Source: JANXQG01 sp963775975
GTDB taxonomy: Bacteria; Planctomycetota; Planctomycetia; Pirellulales; Thermoguttaceae
DNA: 64,000 nucleotides
Direction: 5' to 3'
Assembly (NCBI GenBank): GCA_963775975.1
Contig: CAVZKX010000002.1
Coordinates: 992,001 to 1,056,000, forward strand
Shown here: positions 26,013 to 35,229 of the stretch, piece by piece
Position numbering within the stretch: position 1 is the stretch's first letter
How the letters are laid out: every line of letters begins with the position of its first letter
Program-made: the position numbers and the translations under genes
Notes under the pieces: model-generated
The model's input: only the letters and a program-made list of their open reading frames with translations
What the model was told of the DNA's origin: nothing
Databases searched by the model: none

Positions 26013-27164
26013 GTGCTTGCAAAACGATTTTGCTTCCTCGCTTTGCTCATCCTATTCACCGCCGCAGCGCCGGCGGCGGAGAAACGGACCTTCAAGGAAG
26101 GTCGTTTCGAGAAAGGGCGTCTCCAGTATGTCAATCAATTGCCCGTGCTGACAGTCGAGGGCACGCCGCAAGAGATGGGCCGCCAGGAAGCGGCCCTCAC
26201 CGGCGAAGTGGCCAAATCGTTTTCCGGGTATCCCCGGCAGCTCATGACCCTTAGCGGGCAAGGCAGCAAGTGGGACAAGTGCGTGGAAACCGCGCGCGCG
26301 CTGACCTCGCACGCTTCGCAGGCCCATCGCGACGAATTGCAGAGCTTTGCCGACAAGGCGGACATGCCATTCGACACTCTCCTGGTTGCAAACACGATCG
26401 CGGATCTCCACCGCGGCGGCTTCGCCTGCTCGTCGCTGATGGTCGAACCGGCCAAGAGCAAAACGGGCGGCATCCTCTTCGGGAGGAACCTTGACTTCTT
26501 TACGCTGGGAATCCTCGATCGTTGCGGCCTGATTACGGTCTATCGGCCCCACGGCAAGCACGCGCTGGTCACCGTCGGCTTTCCGGGCCTTACCGGCTGC
26601 CTGTCCGGCATGAACGATGCCGGCCTGGCGTTGGCCGCGCATGAAGTTCACCTGACTGCCGACTTCGCACCGATGTTGAACACGAAGGCAATGCCTTATA
26701 CGCTCTGCCTCCGCCGCATCCTGGAAGAATGCACGACCATCGAGGAGGCCGAAAAACTGCTCCGCGAGTCCGAGCGCTCGACGATCCTCAGCATCGATAT
26801 TTGCAGCCGCACCGGAACCGGAGTCTTGGAAATCACGCCCAAGACGGTCTCTCTTCGCCGCGGCGATGATGGCATCTGCGTCAACACGAATCACTTCCGG
26901 TGCGACGGATTGTCTCTCTGGAAAGCTTGCCCGCGCTACGCGATTCTCTCCAAGGCAGCGGCTATGGAGAATCTCGGTGTCAGCGACGTGTTCAGGAAGC
27001 TCGACGAAGTGAATCAAGGCAGTCAAACCCTGCAATCGATGATTTTCGAGCCCGAACCGTTGACCTTGCACCTGGCGATGGGCAAAACGCCGGCGACTAA
27101 AGGCCCGCTGGAGACGGTGGAGCTGAAGCCGCTCTTCCAGCCTTCGCCGCGCGAGAAAGAATAG
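26013..27164 (+). CDS. C45 family autoproteolytic acyltransferase/hydrolase
   Basis: A 383-residue exported protein. I chose the GTG at 26013 because GGAGG (26000-26004) precedes it by eight bases and because it gives a clean signal peptide (LAKRFCFLALLILF, cleavage after PAA). Earlier ATGs at 25866 and 25977 add non-signal sequence. The Ntn-hydrolase core is seen in GGFACSSLM (probable nucleophile Cys139, exposed after self-cleavage), GGILFGRNLDF, the GCLSGMNDAGLALAAHEVHL strand and ICVNTNHF. The family includes isopenicillin N acyltransferase and choloylglycine-like amidases; the substrate is unknown. It is followed closely by trpG and lnt. Confidence 0.82.
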   Translation: MLAKRFCFLALLILFTAAAPAAEKRTFKEGRFEKGRLQYVNQLPVLTVEGTPQEMGRQEAALTGEVAKSFSGYPRQLMTLSGQGSKWDKCVETARALTSHASQAHRDELQSFADKADMPFDTLLVANTIADLHRGGFACSSLMVEPAKSKTGGILFGRNLDFFTLGILDRCGLITVYRPHGKHALVTVGFPGLTGCLSGMNDAGLALAAHEVHLTADFAPMLNTKAMPYTLCLRRILEECTTIEEAEKLLRESERSTILSIDICSRTGTGVLEITPKTVSLRRGDDGICVNTNHFRCDGLSLWKACPRYAILSKAAAMENLGVSDVFRKLDEVNQGSQTLQSMIFEPEPLTLHLAMGKTPATKGPLETVELKPLFQPSPREKE

Positions 27165-27173
27165 TTCATCGCC

Positions 27174-27770
27174 ATGATCCTGCTCATCGACAACTACGAT
27201 TCGTTTACCTACAACCTCGTGCAGCGGCTTGGCGAGATCGATCCTGCGCTGGAACTTGAAGTCTACCGCAACGACCAAATATCTCTGGATGACATAGAGG
27301 CGAAAGCGCCGTCGCACCTGATAATTTCGCCTGGGCCTTGCACGCCGGACGAGGCGGGCATTTCGATTCCCTGTGTGAAGCGCTTCGCCGACAAGATGCC
27401 CCTGCTCGGCGTCTGCCTGGGGCATCAGTCGATCGGACAGGCCTATGGCGGCAAGATCGTCCGCGCCGGCCGCCTCATGCATGGCAAGACCGGCATGATC
27501 GAGCACAATGGACAAGGACTTTACGAAGGCATTCCGAATCCATTCGAGGCCACCCGCTATCACAGTCTGGTGATCCAGCCCGATACGCTCAGCAGCGAAT
27601 TCACCATGACCGCGTGGAGCACTGCCCCGGACGGCGAGTTGGAGATCATGGGCATCCAGCACAAGACGTTGCCGCTCTACGGCGTGCAGTATCATCCCGA
27701 GAGTTTTTTGACGACTTGCGGTACGCGGATTTTGGAGAATTTCCTGGCGGTGGGTGCGGTGGTCTCGTAA
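27174..27770 (+). CDS. trpG: Anthranilate/aminodeoxychorismate synthase glutamine amidotransferase
   Basis: A 198-residue class I glutamine amidotransferase that supplies ammonia to the chorismate-using TrpE or PabB subunit. Motifs: LIDNYDSFTYNL start, ISPGPCTPDEAG oxyanion loop, GVCLGHQ with Cys81, and QYHPESF with the His-Glu pair. TrpG and PabA cannot be separated without the partner gene, which is absent here. It lies 9 bp after the C45 gene and 9 bp before lnt. Confidence 0.9.
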   Translation: MILLIDNYDSFTYNLVQRLGEIDPALELEVYRNDQISLDDIEAKAPSHLIISPGPCTPDEAGISIPCVKRFADKMPLLGVCLGHQSIGQAYGGKIVRAGRLMHGKTGMIEHNGQGLYEGIPNPFEATRYHSLVIQPDTLSSEFTMTAWSTAPDGELEIMGIQHKTLPLYGVQYHPESFLTTCGTRILENFLAVGAVVS

Positions 27771-27779
27771 AGCGCACGG

Positions 27780-29729
27780 ATGTCGCAATCGGTTTACAAC
27801 TGGCTTCGTTCCACGTTCGGTCTGGCGACGCTGGGCGCCGTGCTGCTCTGGGCCGCGCTGCCGCCGCTGGGCATCACGCCGCTGGCCTGGTTTGCGCCCG
27901 TGTTCTGGCTGCTGCTAATTCGCGCCGAGAAGCTGCCGCAGTACGTCAGGCTTTCCAGCCTGACAGGACGGACAAGTCAGGCTGGAAAGCCTGACGTACG
28001 CGGCCGCCCGTGGCTGCTTCTTCTCTCGGCCATCGTGCTCTTTGCCGCCGGAATGGTTGTCACCGAATGGTTCCACGACCGCCAGTACCGCATGTTCTGG
28101 GCGGCCGACACGGTTTTCTGGCTAGCTGCAATCGCGATTGTCCTCTGGGCCGCGCGGCGCTGGGCCGCGCATCCTTATCGCACACTTTGGCTGGTCGGCA
28201 TGTTCTTCTGGCTCGCGGATCTGCACTGGCTCCGCCTGCCGTACTGGGCGATCGGCTTCGGCTGGCTCGCGCTGGGCATCTACTTCGGCTGCTATTTGCC
28301 GGTTTTCATCGGCTTGTCGCGGGTCGGCGTCCATCGCCTGCGGCTGCCGGTGATCCTCGTCGCCCCCGCGGTTTGGACGGGACTGGAGCTGGCCCAAGCG
28401 CATTTGCTCTCCGGGATGACAATGGGTTGCCTCGAACACACGCAATACCGCTGGACGAGTCTGATTCAGATCAGCGACGTGACCGGCAGTTACGGCGTCA
28501 CGTTCCTGATGATGTTCGTCGCCGCGTGCTTAGCAGTCTGTCTCCCCTCTCCTTCCGGGAGAGGGGCAGGGGGCGGCCCTCGCCCTCTCCCAGAGGGAGA
28601 GGGGGCCAGTCGCCGCTGGTCGATTTGGCCGCTATTGCCCGCGGCCGGTGCATTGGCGGCCGCGCTCCTCTATGGGCACTGGCGAATCTCCCGCGCCGAA
28701 ACCGAGCCGGGGCTAAAGATCGCGCTAATCCAAGGCAATATCGACATTCAACTCCACAGCCCGGAAGGCACCCGCAATAAGATCGACGCCGAATATCGTT
28801 CGCTCACCCGCGATGCGCTTGCGAAATTCCCGCAAGCCGATCTGATCGTCTGGCCGGAGACCGTGTTCAGTTGCGTCGATGCGGCGAACGACGAATGCGT
28901 GCCTTGGATAACCGGCGATGACGACGCGGCCACGCCAAGCGACTATCCGGCTACAGCAGAGAAGCCGTTTCGTGAGATCCTTGCAAAGTGGCAGCGTTTC
29001 ACCTGCGAAATGATGACACAAACCGCCGTCACGTTCGGGCGGCCGATGATCGTCGGCGTGGACCGCGAGCATTACGGCGCACGCGGCCGGGAAATCTTCA
29101 ATTCGGCCGTCCTTATCACGCCCGACGGCCGCTGGTTCCAGCGTCCGCCCGACCGCTATTTCTACGATAAGACACACCTCGTGCCGTTCGGCGAGTACAT
29201 GCCGTTCGTCAATTGGCTTCCCTGGCTGCAATACTTGTCTCCGCTGGGCAGCGGATCTTCGGCAAGCGACCGGCCGGCTTGCTTCATCGTTAAGAACATC
29301 AACCTTGTGCCGAATATCTGCTACGAGAGCACGCTGCCGCACGTGATTCAGGGCCAGTTGGCCGCCCTGCGGCAAGAAGGCGTGGAACCCGAAATCCTGG
29401 TCAACGTGACTAACGACGGCTGGTTCTGGGGATCGAGCGAATTGGAGATGCACCTTGCCTGTGGCGTGTTTCGCACGGTGGAGAATCGCCGTCCGATGGT
29501 GATCGCGGCGAACACCGGTATTTCGGCCTGGATCGACGGAAATGGAAGCATCGTAGCCGAGGGTCCAAAACATGCGACTGGCGTGATCGCCGCCGACGTG
29601 CGTCTTGACCGCCGCGATAGTTGGTATTCGCGGCACGGCGATTGGTTTGCGGCGAGTTGTCTCGCGGTGACGATCGTATTGGCGGCGGTGGGCATTTATA
29701 CCAGCCTTGCGCGTCGTAAGCAGAAGTAG
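27780..29729 (+). CDS. lnt: Apolipoprotein N-acyltransferase with two in-frame repeat insertions
   Basis: A 649-residue membrane enzyme that adds the third acyl chain to lipoproteins. Several N-terminal membrane segments precede a nitrilase-fold domain with the triad Glu360 (WPET), Lys464 (YDKTHLVPFGEY) and Cys514 (NICYES). It is longer than the usual roughly 500-550 residues. Residues 54-74 are encoded by a perfect inverted repeat (27941-27999) between two membrane segments. Residues 255-275 (PSPSGRGAGGG stretch) come from a second, dispersed CCCCTCTCC-type element between later membrane segments. Both keep the frame and lie in loops, so the enzyme may be functional. Confidence 0.92.
   Translation: MSQSVYNWLRSTFGLATLGAVLLWAALPPLGITPLAWFAPVFWLLLIRAEKLPQYVRLSSLTGRTSQAGKPDVRGRPWLLLLSAIVLFAAGMVVTEWFHDRQYRMFWAADTVFWLAAIAIVLWAARRWAAHPYRTLWLVGMFFWLADLHWLRLPYWAIGFGWLALGIYFGCYLPVFIGLSRVGVHRLRLPVILVAPAVWTGLELAQAHLLSGMTMGCLEHTQYRWTSLIQISDVTGSYGVTFLMMFVAACLAVCLPSPSGRGAGGGPRPLPEGEGASRRWSIWPLLPAAGALAAALLYGHWRISRAETEPGLKIALIQGNIDIQLHSPEGTRNKIDAEYRSLTRDALAKFPQADLIVWPETVFSCVDAANDECVPWITGDDDAATPSDYPATAEKPFREILAKWQRFTCEMMTQTAVTFGRPMIVGVDREHYGARGREIFNSAVLITPDGRWFQRPPDRYFYDKTHLVPFGEYMPFVNWLPWLQYLSPLGSGSSASDRPACFIVKNINLVPNICYESTLPHVIQGQLAALRQEGVEPEILVNVTNDGWFWGSSELEMHLACGVFRTVENRRPMVIAANTGISAWIDGNGSIVAEGPKHATGVIAADVRLDRRDSWYSRHGDWFAASCLAVTIVLAAVGIYTSLARRKQK
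27941..27999. repeat. Perfect inverted repeat inside lnt
   Basis: Arms 27941-27964 and 27976-27999 match 24 of 24 around an 11-base loop. Each arm is itself a hairpin (GTCAGGCT-TTCC-AGCCTGAC), so the 8-mer occurs four times. It is in frame and encodes the LSSLTGRTSQAGKPDV region of the protein. Confidence 0.9.
28543..28604. repeat. CCCCTCTCC double-hairpin element inside lnt
   Basis: Hairpin A pairs 28544-28552 with 28558-28566 and hairpin B pairs 28583-28591 with 28595-28603, each with 9-bp perfect stems. On the minus strand it closely matches intergenic copies near 37693-37731, with related forms near 35585, 36633, 37817 and 58705. In lnt it is in frame and encodes a Pro/Gly-rich loop. Confidence 0.85.
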
Positions 29730-29845
29730 CTTCCGCAGCTCGCGCAAAACCGCCCCCACGCGTCATGCCGGCTGCTCCTTTGCGCTTCGCCCTAAAGCCG
29801 GTATACTTGCTCGCACCACCCTTGCCGACGATCGGTAGAGTCATT

Positions 29846-32671
29846 ATGCATTCGCTCCGACCTTGGATTGGAATCGCTCTGCTGGCTGTGTCGTGGCTAT
29901 TCGGTTTGGATTACTACGAACTGCCCAGTCCTTGGGCCCAGGCCGTGATGCTGGTCCTTGGCGCGTGGATGCTTGCGGCGAGCGAGCACGCCAATCCATT
30001 GCGCGCCGCAAGGAAAGCGTATCCCGAGCTTTCCGCGGCGATTGTGCTGTTTCTGCTCCCGGTCATCTGGTGGACTCCCTGGCCGTACCGCATCGCGCCG
30101 TTGGTAATCGTCGCTGGGCTGCTCATGGAACGCGTGCCTTTTGCGCCGCGCGTGCTCCGCCCGGTCGGGACAGGCTGGATTGTCAGCGGCACGATCCTTC
30201 TGCTTCAGGCGATTGCACTGACGATCTACGCGGCGTTGACCGCTCGCTCGCACGACGTGCCGGCCATCCTCGTCAAGCTCCTGTCGGGGCTGTGCTGGCT
30301 TGCGGGCATTGACTCGGCGGGCGACGGGCCGCTTTTGGTCATGCAAGCGATGCGGCAGCCGATCCGCCTGGCAATTACCTGGGACATCGTTTTCGATCCT
30401 GCAACGATGATGTTCCTTGTCGGAGGACTCGCGTGGATCGCTTATGACGCCGGTCGCCAACGATGGAGGGAAGTAGCGGCAAACCTCGGCCGCTTCGCAC
30501 TGATCGTGTTCGCCTGGCTGCCAATCCGCGCGGTCCTGATGGTGGCGATCTATCTACACCGCGCCGCCTTGACCGATGCGTCCGAACCGCTCCACGTGGC
30601 GAACCAGTTCCTTTCGTCGTGGGTGTCCTTGGCGGCCCTGGCAGTGCCGATTCTGCTCGCGTGGCGCGGGATCCGCATTTCCGTATCTGCCTCGCAGGAA
30701 GCTCACGAGTCGGCTATCGCCTCGGACACCACTCGCGCGGTTCTTGCCACGTATCTGTCGGCCGCCGCGTGCTGCCTTTTCGGCGCGATACTCTTGGCCG
30801 TCGGCCTGCATTGGGAGCCGGCCGGCAAGCGGAAGACCGGCCGCGTGATGTTCGTCGAGCGGCATGCCCCTTGGTACGCTTCGGACCGGCCCTACGACAC
30901 CGAGCATTTCGGCGGCGGCGATGAAGAGAACAGCATCGGCTACAGCTATTCCGTCGCCTACGAATACCTGAGCCAGTATTACGAGATGTCGCGGCTCCAG
31001 GAGAGCGACGCCATCGATGACAAGACGCTTGCCGGCTGCGACGTGCTGGTGATCAAGACTCCGAAGTTCCGTTGCTCGCCGGAAGAGGTCCGGGCGGTGG
31101 TGAATTTCGTCAATAATGGCGGCGGCTTGCTGCTCATCGGCGATCATACGAACTGGGAACGCAGTTCGGCGCACATGAACGACATCAGCCGCTCGTTCGG
31201 TTTCACCTTCCGCGATGACGTGCTTTACAGCACGCAACCTTCGCCTTACGACCAGCATTACCTCGCGCCGGTCGCACCGCATCCGGCCATCCAGCACGTG
31301 CCAGCGTTCGATTTTCTGGTCTCCTGCTCGATCGATCCAGGCTACAGTTGGGGTCGGCCTGTCGTCGCGCCGGCGGGGCTGTGGAGCATGACCGCGGACT
31401 ACAACTACTCGAACTTCATGCCCTCGCCGCAGCACCTGCCCGACGCGCGGTTCGGCACATTCATCCAAGCCTGGGCCGCGCACGCCGGCGAAGGCCGCGT
31501 GATCGCTTGGGGCGACTCGACGATCTTCTCGAACTTCTGCATCGGCCAGCCCGGCAAGTTCCCGGTCCTGCTGAACATGATCGAGTGGCTCAACCATCAA
31601 GGCGGGAAGGGTGTCTGGTGGTTGTGGACGCTGTTGGGTGTCGCCGCGATCGGGAACGGTCTGTGGATGATCCGCGCGGGCGGCGCTTCGTGGCTCGTGC
31701 TGCTGGCCGCCGCCGCGTGCGGCTGGACGTTGGGAACGACGGCCACCGCTGCCCTCATGGACCACGATATGCCGATGCCTAAGTCAGTGCCGGAGCGCCG
31801 CATGCCGCTGGTTGTCATCGATCGCAATACGTCGCACGTGCCGCTTTCCACCGGCTTCGAGAACGACGATCCGGCCGGCCGCGGCTTCGGCATCTTGGAG
31901 CAATGGATTCCGCGGCTGGGCTACATGTCGGTGCGAGCGGATGGCGACGAAGTATTCAAAGGCGACGCGATCGCGATGCTCTATCCGAGCCTTCCCATCA
32001 GCGACGAGTTTCGCCGGAAGCTTATCGACTACGTCAAAAGCGGCGGCCGTCTGCTGGTCATCGATGCGGGCATGAGCGAGGTGCCATCGACCGCGAATCA
32101 AATCCTGCGGCCCTTCGGGCTCTCGCTGGACTACAACGAATCGTGGCAAGGCGAACTTGTCCTCAAGGATGCTTGGCCGCGCATCACGGTCGACCACGCC
32201 TGGGACGTAAACGGCGGAACGCCATTCGCTTCGCTCAATGGCCAGCGGACCGTCTGCGCAACGGTGAATTATGGCAAGGGCCTGGTGATGGTTGCGAGCT
32301 TCGGCACAATGTTTGACGACCATGATATGAGCGGTCCGCGGCCCGACGCTGCTATCAAGCTCGAAGATTGGGCCAAGGACCCGACGCCCGAGGAGCGGAC
32401 GCGTTACGATGTATTGTTCGCGATTCTGCGGCGGCTGGTAACGGATGACCCGCTCGTCGTTCCGCCCGCGCGAATGACGCTGTCGCAGCCCGGCGCAAAA
32501 CGGCCGTCGCTGGTGCGACCGGCGAGGAAAACGTCCGCGCCGCGCAAGACCGAGTCACCGGGAGCGCCAAAAGGTACAGGAGTCGCGCCGCCGCTTCCTG
32601 GCGACAAGGGGCCGTTATCGATTCCCGAACCAATGGATTCTGGGCTCCAGCCAAGCCACGGGACAAAATGA
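29846..32671 (+). CDS. Large membrane protein with two DUF4350/GATase-like domains
   Basis: A protein of 941 residues. About eight N-terminal membrane segments are followed by a soluble domain of type DUF4350/glutamine-amidotransferase-like (GCDVLVIKTPKFRCSPEEV, FVNNGGGLLLIGDHTNW). Two more membrane segments and a second similar domain (AIAMLYPSLPISDEFRRKL, SGGRLLVIDAG) come next, with a Pro/Lys-rich tail. The segment at about residues 160-270 (LLSGLCWLAGI through FAWLPIRAVLMVAIYLH, then ANQFLSSW) resembles an exosortase/archaeosortase core that lacks the catalytic Cys. The start is chosen at 29846, just before the first helix; 29765 is also open. The function is unknown. Confidence 0.72.
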   Translation: MHSLRPWIGIALLAVSWLFGLDYYELPSPWAQAVMLVLGAWMLAASEHANPLRAARKAYPELSAAIVLFLLPVIWWTPWPYRIAPLVIVAGLLMERVPFAPRVLRPVGTGWIVSGTILLLQAIALTIYAALTARSHDVPAILVKLLSGLCWLAGIDSAGDGPLLVMQAMRQPIRLAITWDIVFDPATMMFLVGGLAWIAYDAGRQRWREVAANLGRFALIVFAWLPIRAVLMVAIYLHRAALTDASEPLHVANQFLSSWVSLAALAVPILLAWRGIRISVSASQEAHESAIASDTTRAVLATYLSAAACCLFGAILLAVGLHWEPAGKRKTGRVMFVERHAPWYASDRPYDTEHFGGGDEENSIGYSYSVAYEYLSQYYEMSRLQESDAIDDKTLAGCDVLVIKTPKFRCSPEEVRAVVNFVNNGGGLLLIGDHTNWERSSAHMNDISRSFGFTFRDDVLYSTQPSPYDQHYLAPVAPHPAIQHVPAFDFLVSCSIDPGYSWGRPVVAPAGLWSMTADYNYSNFMPSPQHLPDARFGTFIQAWAAHAGEGRVIAWGDSTIFSNFCIGQPGKFPVLLNMIEWLNHQGGKGVWWLWTLLGVAAIGNGLWMIRAGGASWLVLLAAAACGWTLGTTATAALMDHDMPMPKSVPERRMPLVVIDRNTSHVPLSTGFENDDPAGRGFGILEQWIPRLGYMSVRADGDEVFKGDAIAMLYPSLPISDEFRRKLIDYVKSGGRLLVIDAGMSEVPSTANQILRPFGLSLDYNESWQGELVLKDAWPRITVDHAWDVNGGTPFASLNGQRTVCATVNYGKGLVMVASFGTMFDDHDMSGPRPDAAIKLEDWAKDPTPEERTRYDVLFAILRRLVTDDPLVVPPARMTLSQPGAKRPSLVRPARKTSAPRKTESPGAPKGTGVAPPLPGDKGPLSIPEPMDSGLQPSHGTK

Positions 32672-32922
32672 GCCTTTTTTCGGCCATTTTCGCCCTGCAA
32701 TTTGCCAACGGTCGTTTCCTGACCTAGATTTCAGTTGCCGAAGCGTGTAACGCTCTCCCGTCAGCCGACTCCAGGCTGATCTGGGGGCACACTCATCCAC
32801 GCGCGCCGCGGCATGTTTTCGCTCTCTTTTCGCCTATTCAACTCCGCGACAGGAGCCAGATCATCTTCGCACATCCATCGCGCCGCGCGCATTCCAAAAA
32901 GTGTTCGTCCCGTCAGCCCCGC

Positions 32923-35169
32923 TTGCTCCGCAGCGAGCAGTTGGAACCGCGCATCGTGATGTCGGCCACGAGCGTGCTGGGCAACATTTACGCCCAGGTC
33001 GCCAGCCACGGACTGCCCGGCGCCGCTCCCAAAACTCCGGCCAATACCGCGCCGACCGTCGCCAAATCGGCGAGCCTCGTCACGGCGGGCAACGTCACCG
33101 GCAAGTCGGCCGCCGTAACGGTCCTCGGCAGCGACGACGGCGGCGCGGCGAACCTCCACTATACCTGGAAGCTCAGCAGCGCGCCCCAAGGCGGGTCGGC
33201 TAGTTTCAGTGTCAACGGCAGCAATGCCGCCAAGAGCGACACGATCACCTTTACCAAGGCCGGCACATACGGTCTGTTGGTAACCATCGTCGACGCGGGC
33301 GGGCTTTCCACGTCCAGCAGCTTGAAAATCACCGTCGCGCCGACGCTCACGACGATCGGAGTCTTTCCGAACGGCGCCAAGACCGCGATCGGCAGCAGCA
33401 CTTTGAAAGTAACCGGATCGAGCGAAGCTCTGTCCGCCGTCGGTTACGATCAGTTCGGTGTCGCGCTGGCCACACAGCCGAACTTCACCTGGGCCACGAC
33501 GAACGCCGCCGGCGGCGCGGCGCCGACGATGACCGGCAGGAGCGGCGGCAACGTCACGCTCAATTTCAGCCGAGCCGGAACCGATACCGAAAGCGTGTCG
33601 GCCAATGCGGCCGGCGGTGCAAAGGTCTCGTCGTTGGTCTCCATGAATGTGGTCCAGTCGCTCACGAGCATTACCGTCACGCCGGGCACCGCAAGCCTCA
33701 AGGCCGCCGGCACGCAGCAGTTCGTCGCCCAAGGCTACGACCAGTTCCACAACGCGATGACTTCGCAGCCCAGTTTTACCTGGTCGGCCAGCGGCGGCTC
33801 GATCACTTCCGCCGGCAAGTTTGCTGCTCAAAACGCCGCGGCCACTGACACGATCACCGCGAAAAGCGGCTCGGTCAGCGGCACGGCCAAGGTCACGGTG
33901 TCCGCTCCCGCGCCAAATCCATCGCCCTCGCCCGGCCCTGGACCGAGTTTTCAAGACGCCACTCTCGGTAAGCTCGTTGCGAGCTTGGATGCCGACGGCT
34001 CGCTGGGCCGCAGCGACATAATGCAAATCTTCACCAGCGTAGAAGGCGGCAGCGCCATCAGCGCGGCCGACTTCGCCGACCTGAAGACGATCGTCGCCAA
34101 CTCGACCTACTACGCCATGCCTGACTATGTCAAGGTCCTGACCAGCGACGTGGTGAGCGGCAATGCGGCCAATGCAACCTACCTGGGAGCCTCGTTGGGC
34201 AACCTTGCGGCGGGCAGTTCTTCAGCGCAGCTCACAAAACTCGTCGGCAAATGGTTCCTCGGCGCCGATCTGCCCACGCTTCCCAGCAGCTCGCTGGCCT
34301 ACGCGACGGCCAGCGGCTCGCTCTTCCCCGTGGCGCCTTCGCACCACGACGAATATCAAGGCGAGCTTGGTGACTGCTACTTCATTTCCTCGCTGGGCAT
34401 GATCGCCGACAGCAACCCGCAGGCGATCGCGAACATGTTCGTCAGCAACGGCGACGGCACCTACACCGTCCGCTTCTACACCAACGCGAACGTTGCGGAC
34501 TACGTGACCGTCAACAGCAAACTGGTGGTCTTCGCCGGAAGCAACACGCTGGCCTATTCCGATTTCTACGAAAGCGCCGCCAGCTCGTCGCTCTCGATGT
34601 GGATTCCGCTGGCCGAAAAGGCCTACGCCCAATGGAACCAGACCGGCAAGGAGGGCCGCGACGGCACGAATACATACAGTTCCATCGAGGGCGGCTGGAT
34701 GTCCGACGTTTGCCAACAGGTGTTGGGCCACAGCGCTTCGAGCTACAGCGTAACCGCCTCGACGCAGCAAACGATGATCAGCGCCCTGGCCACGCACAAG
34801 GCCGTCACCATCGGCACTATCAACTCGAGCGCCTCCGACGACAGCCTGCCGGGCGGCCTCTTCGGCAGCCATGCCTACGGCGTGATCGGTTACACCGCGT
34901 CCACGGGGCTCTTCACGCTCTACAACCCCTGGGGCACAAACCAGCCGCAGCAATTGAGCTGGTCGCAATTGGAATCGACCACTGATGGTTTCGTCGTGGC
35001 CGATCCGTCGGGCTCTATGCCCATCGCCGGCGGCAACTTGCATTCCCCCGCAAGCGCCGCCTGGCTAAGCGGATCGGCCGCGGCGGCTGGGGGGTCGAAC
35101 TCCGCCAACGACTCGAACACGGCCCTCTCGCCGGCGGCCGTGGACGCGTACTTCGCCAGCCAGGCGTAG
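32923..35169 (+). CDS. Secreted calpain-family (C2) cysteine protease with Ig-like repeats
   Basis: A protein of at least 748 residues. It starts with the planctomycete motif LRSEQLEPRIVMSA. An Ala/Ser-rich region with two or three Ig-like beta domains follows (ANLHYTWKLSSAPQGGSASF; two copies of an FTWA/FTWS repeat), then a Pro-Ser linker near residue 330. The C-terminal domain is calpain-like: Cys485 in GELGDCYFISSL, His650 in GSHAYGVIGY and Asn668 in LYNPWG. The start is uncertain. The frame is open back to a stop at 32725 without an ATG; TTG at 32923 is nominal. A basic stretch before LEPR suggests the true start is upstream, or that a frameshift separates it from the ATG at 32813. Confidence 0.82.
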   Translation: MLRSEQLEPRIVMSATSVLGNIYAQVASHGLPGAAPKTPANTAPTVAKSASLVTAGNVTGKSAAVTVLGSDDGGAANLHYTWKLSSAPQGGSASFSVNGSNAAKSDTITFTKAGTYGLLVTIVDAGGLSTSSSLKITVAPTLTTIGVFPNGAKTAIGSSTLKVTGSSEALSAVGYDQFGVALATQPNFTWATTNAAGGAAPTMTGRSGGNVTLNFSRAGTDTESVSANAAGGAKVSSLVSMNVVQSLTSITVTPGTASLKAAGTQQFVAQGYDQFHNAMTSQPSFTWSASGGSITSAGKFAAQNAAATDTITAKSGSVSGTAKVTVSAPAPNPSPSPGPGPSFQDATLGKLVASLDADGSLGRSDIMQIFTSVEGGSAISAADFADLKTIVANSTYYAMPDYVKVLTSDVVSGNAANATYLGASLGNLAAGSSSAQLTKLVGKWFLGADLPTLPSSSLAYATASGSLFPVAPSHHDEYQGELGDCYFISSLGMIADSNPQAIANMFVSNGDGTYTVRFYTNANVADYVTVNSKLVVFAGSNTLAYSDFYESAASSSLSMWIPLAEKAYAQWNQTGKEGRDGTNTYSSIEGGWMSDVCQQVLGHSASSYSVTASTQQTMISALATHKAVTIGTINSSASDDSLPGGLFGSHAYGVIGYTASTGLFTLYNPWGTNQPQQLSWSQLESTTDGFVVADPSGSMPIAGGNLHSPASAAWLSGSAAAAGGSNSANDSNTALSPAAVDAYFASQA

Positions 35170-35178
35170 GGTGGGACC

Positions 35179-35229
35179 GGCGAGCTTTGCGACCGGCGGC
35201 CCACGGGGAAGCCGTCCGCAAAGCTCGCC
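35179..35229. repeat. Inverted repeat, 13-bp perfect arms
   Basis: GGCGAGCTTTGCG at 35179-35191 pairs with CGCAAAGCTCGCC at 35217-35229. It starts 9 bp after the calpain stop codon and is preceded by the GTAGGGTGGGA motif. It could terminate the calpain transcript, though no T-tract follows. Confidence 0.7.

Noticed and set aside
26052..27788. 578-residue minus-strand frame over the C45 and trpG genes
   Set aside because: Antisense shadow common in GC-rich DNA; both plus-strand genes have catalytic motifs.
30554..31765. 403-residue minus-strand frame over the DUF4350 gene
   Set aside because: Arg/His/Ala-rich antisense translation without motifs.
32813..32922. ATG at 32813 as the start of the calpain gene
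   Set aside because: It is in another frame and runs to a stop; it would need a frameshift to join the LEPR motif. Kept only as a possibility in the feature entry.
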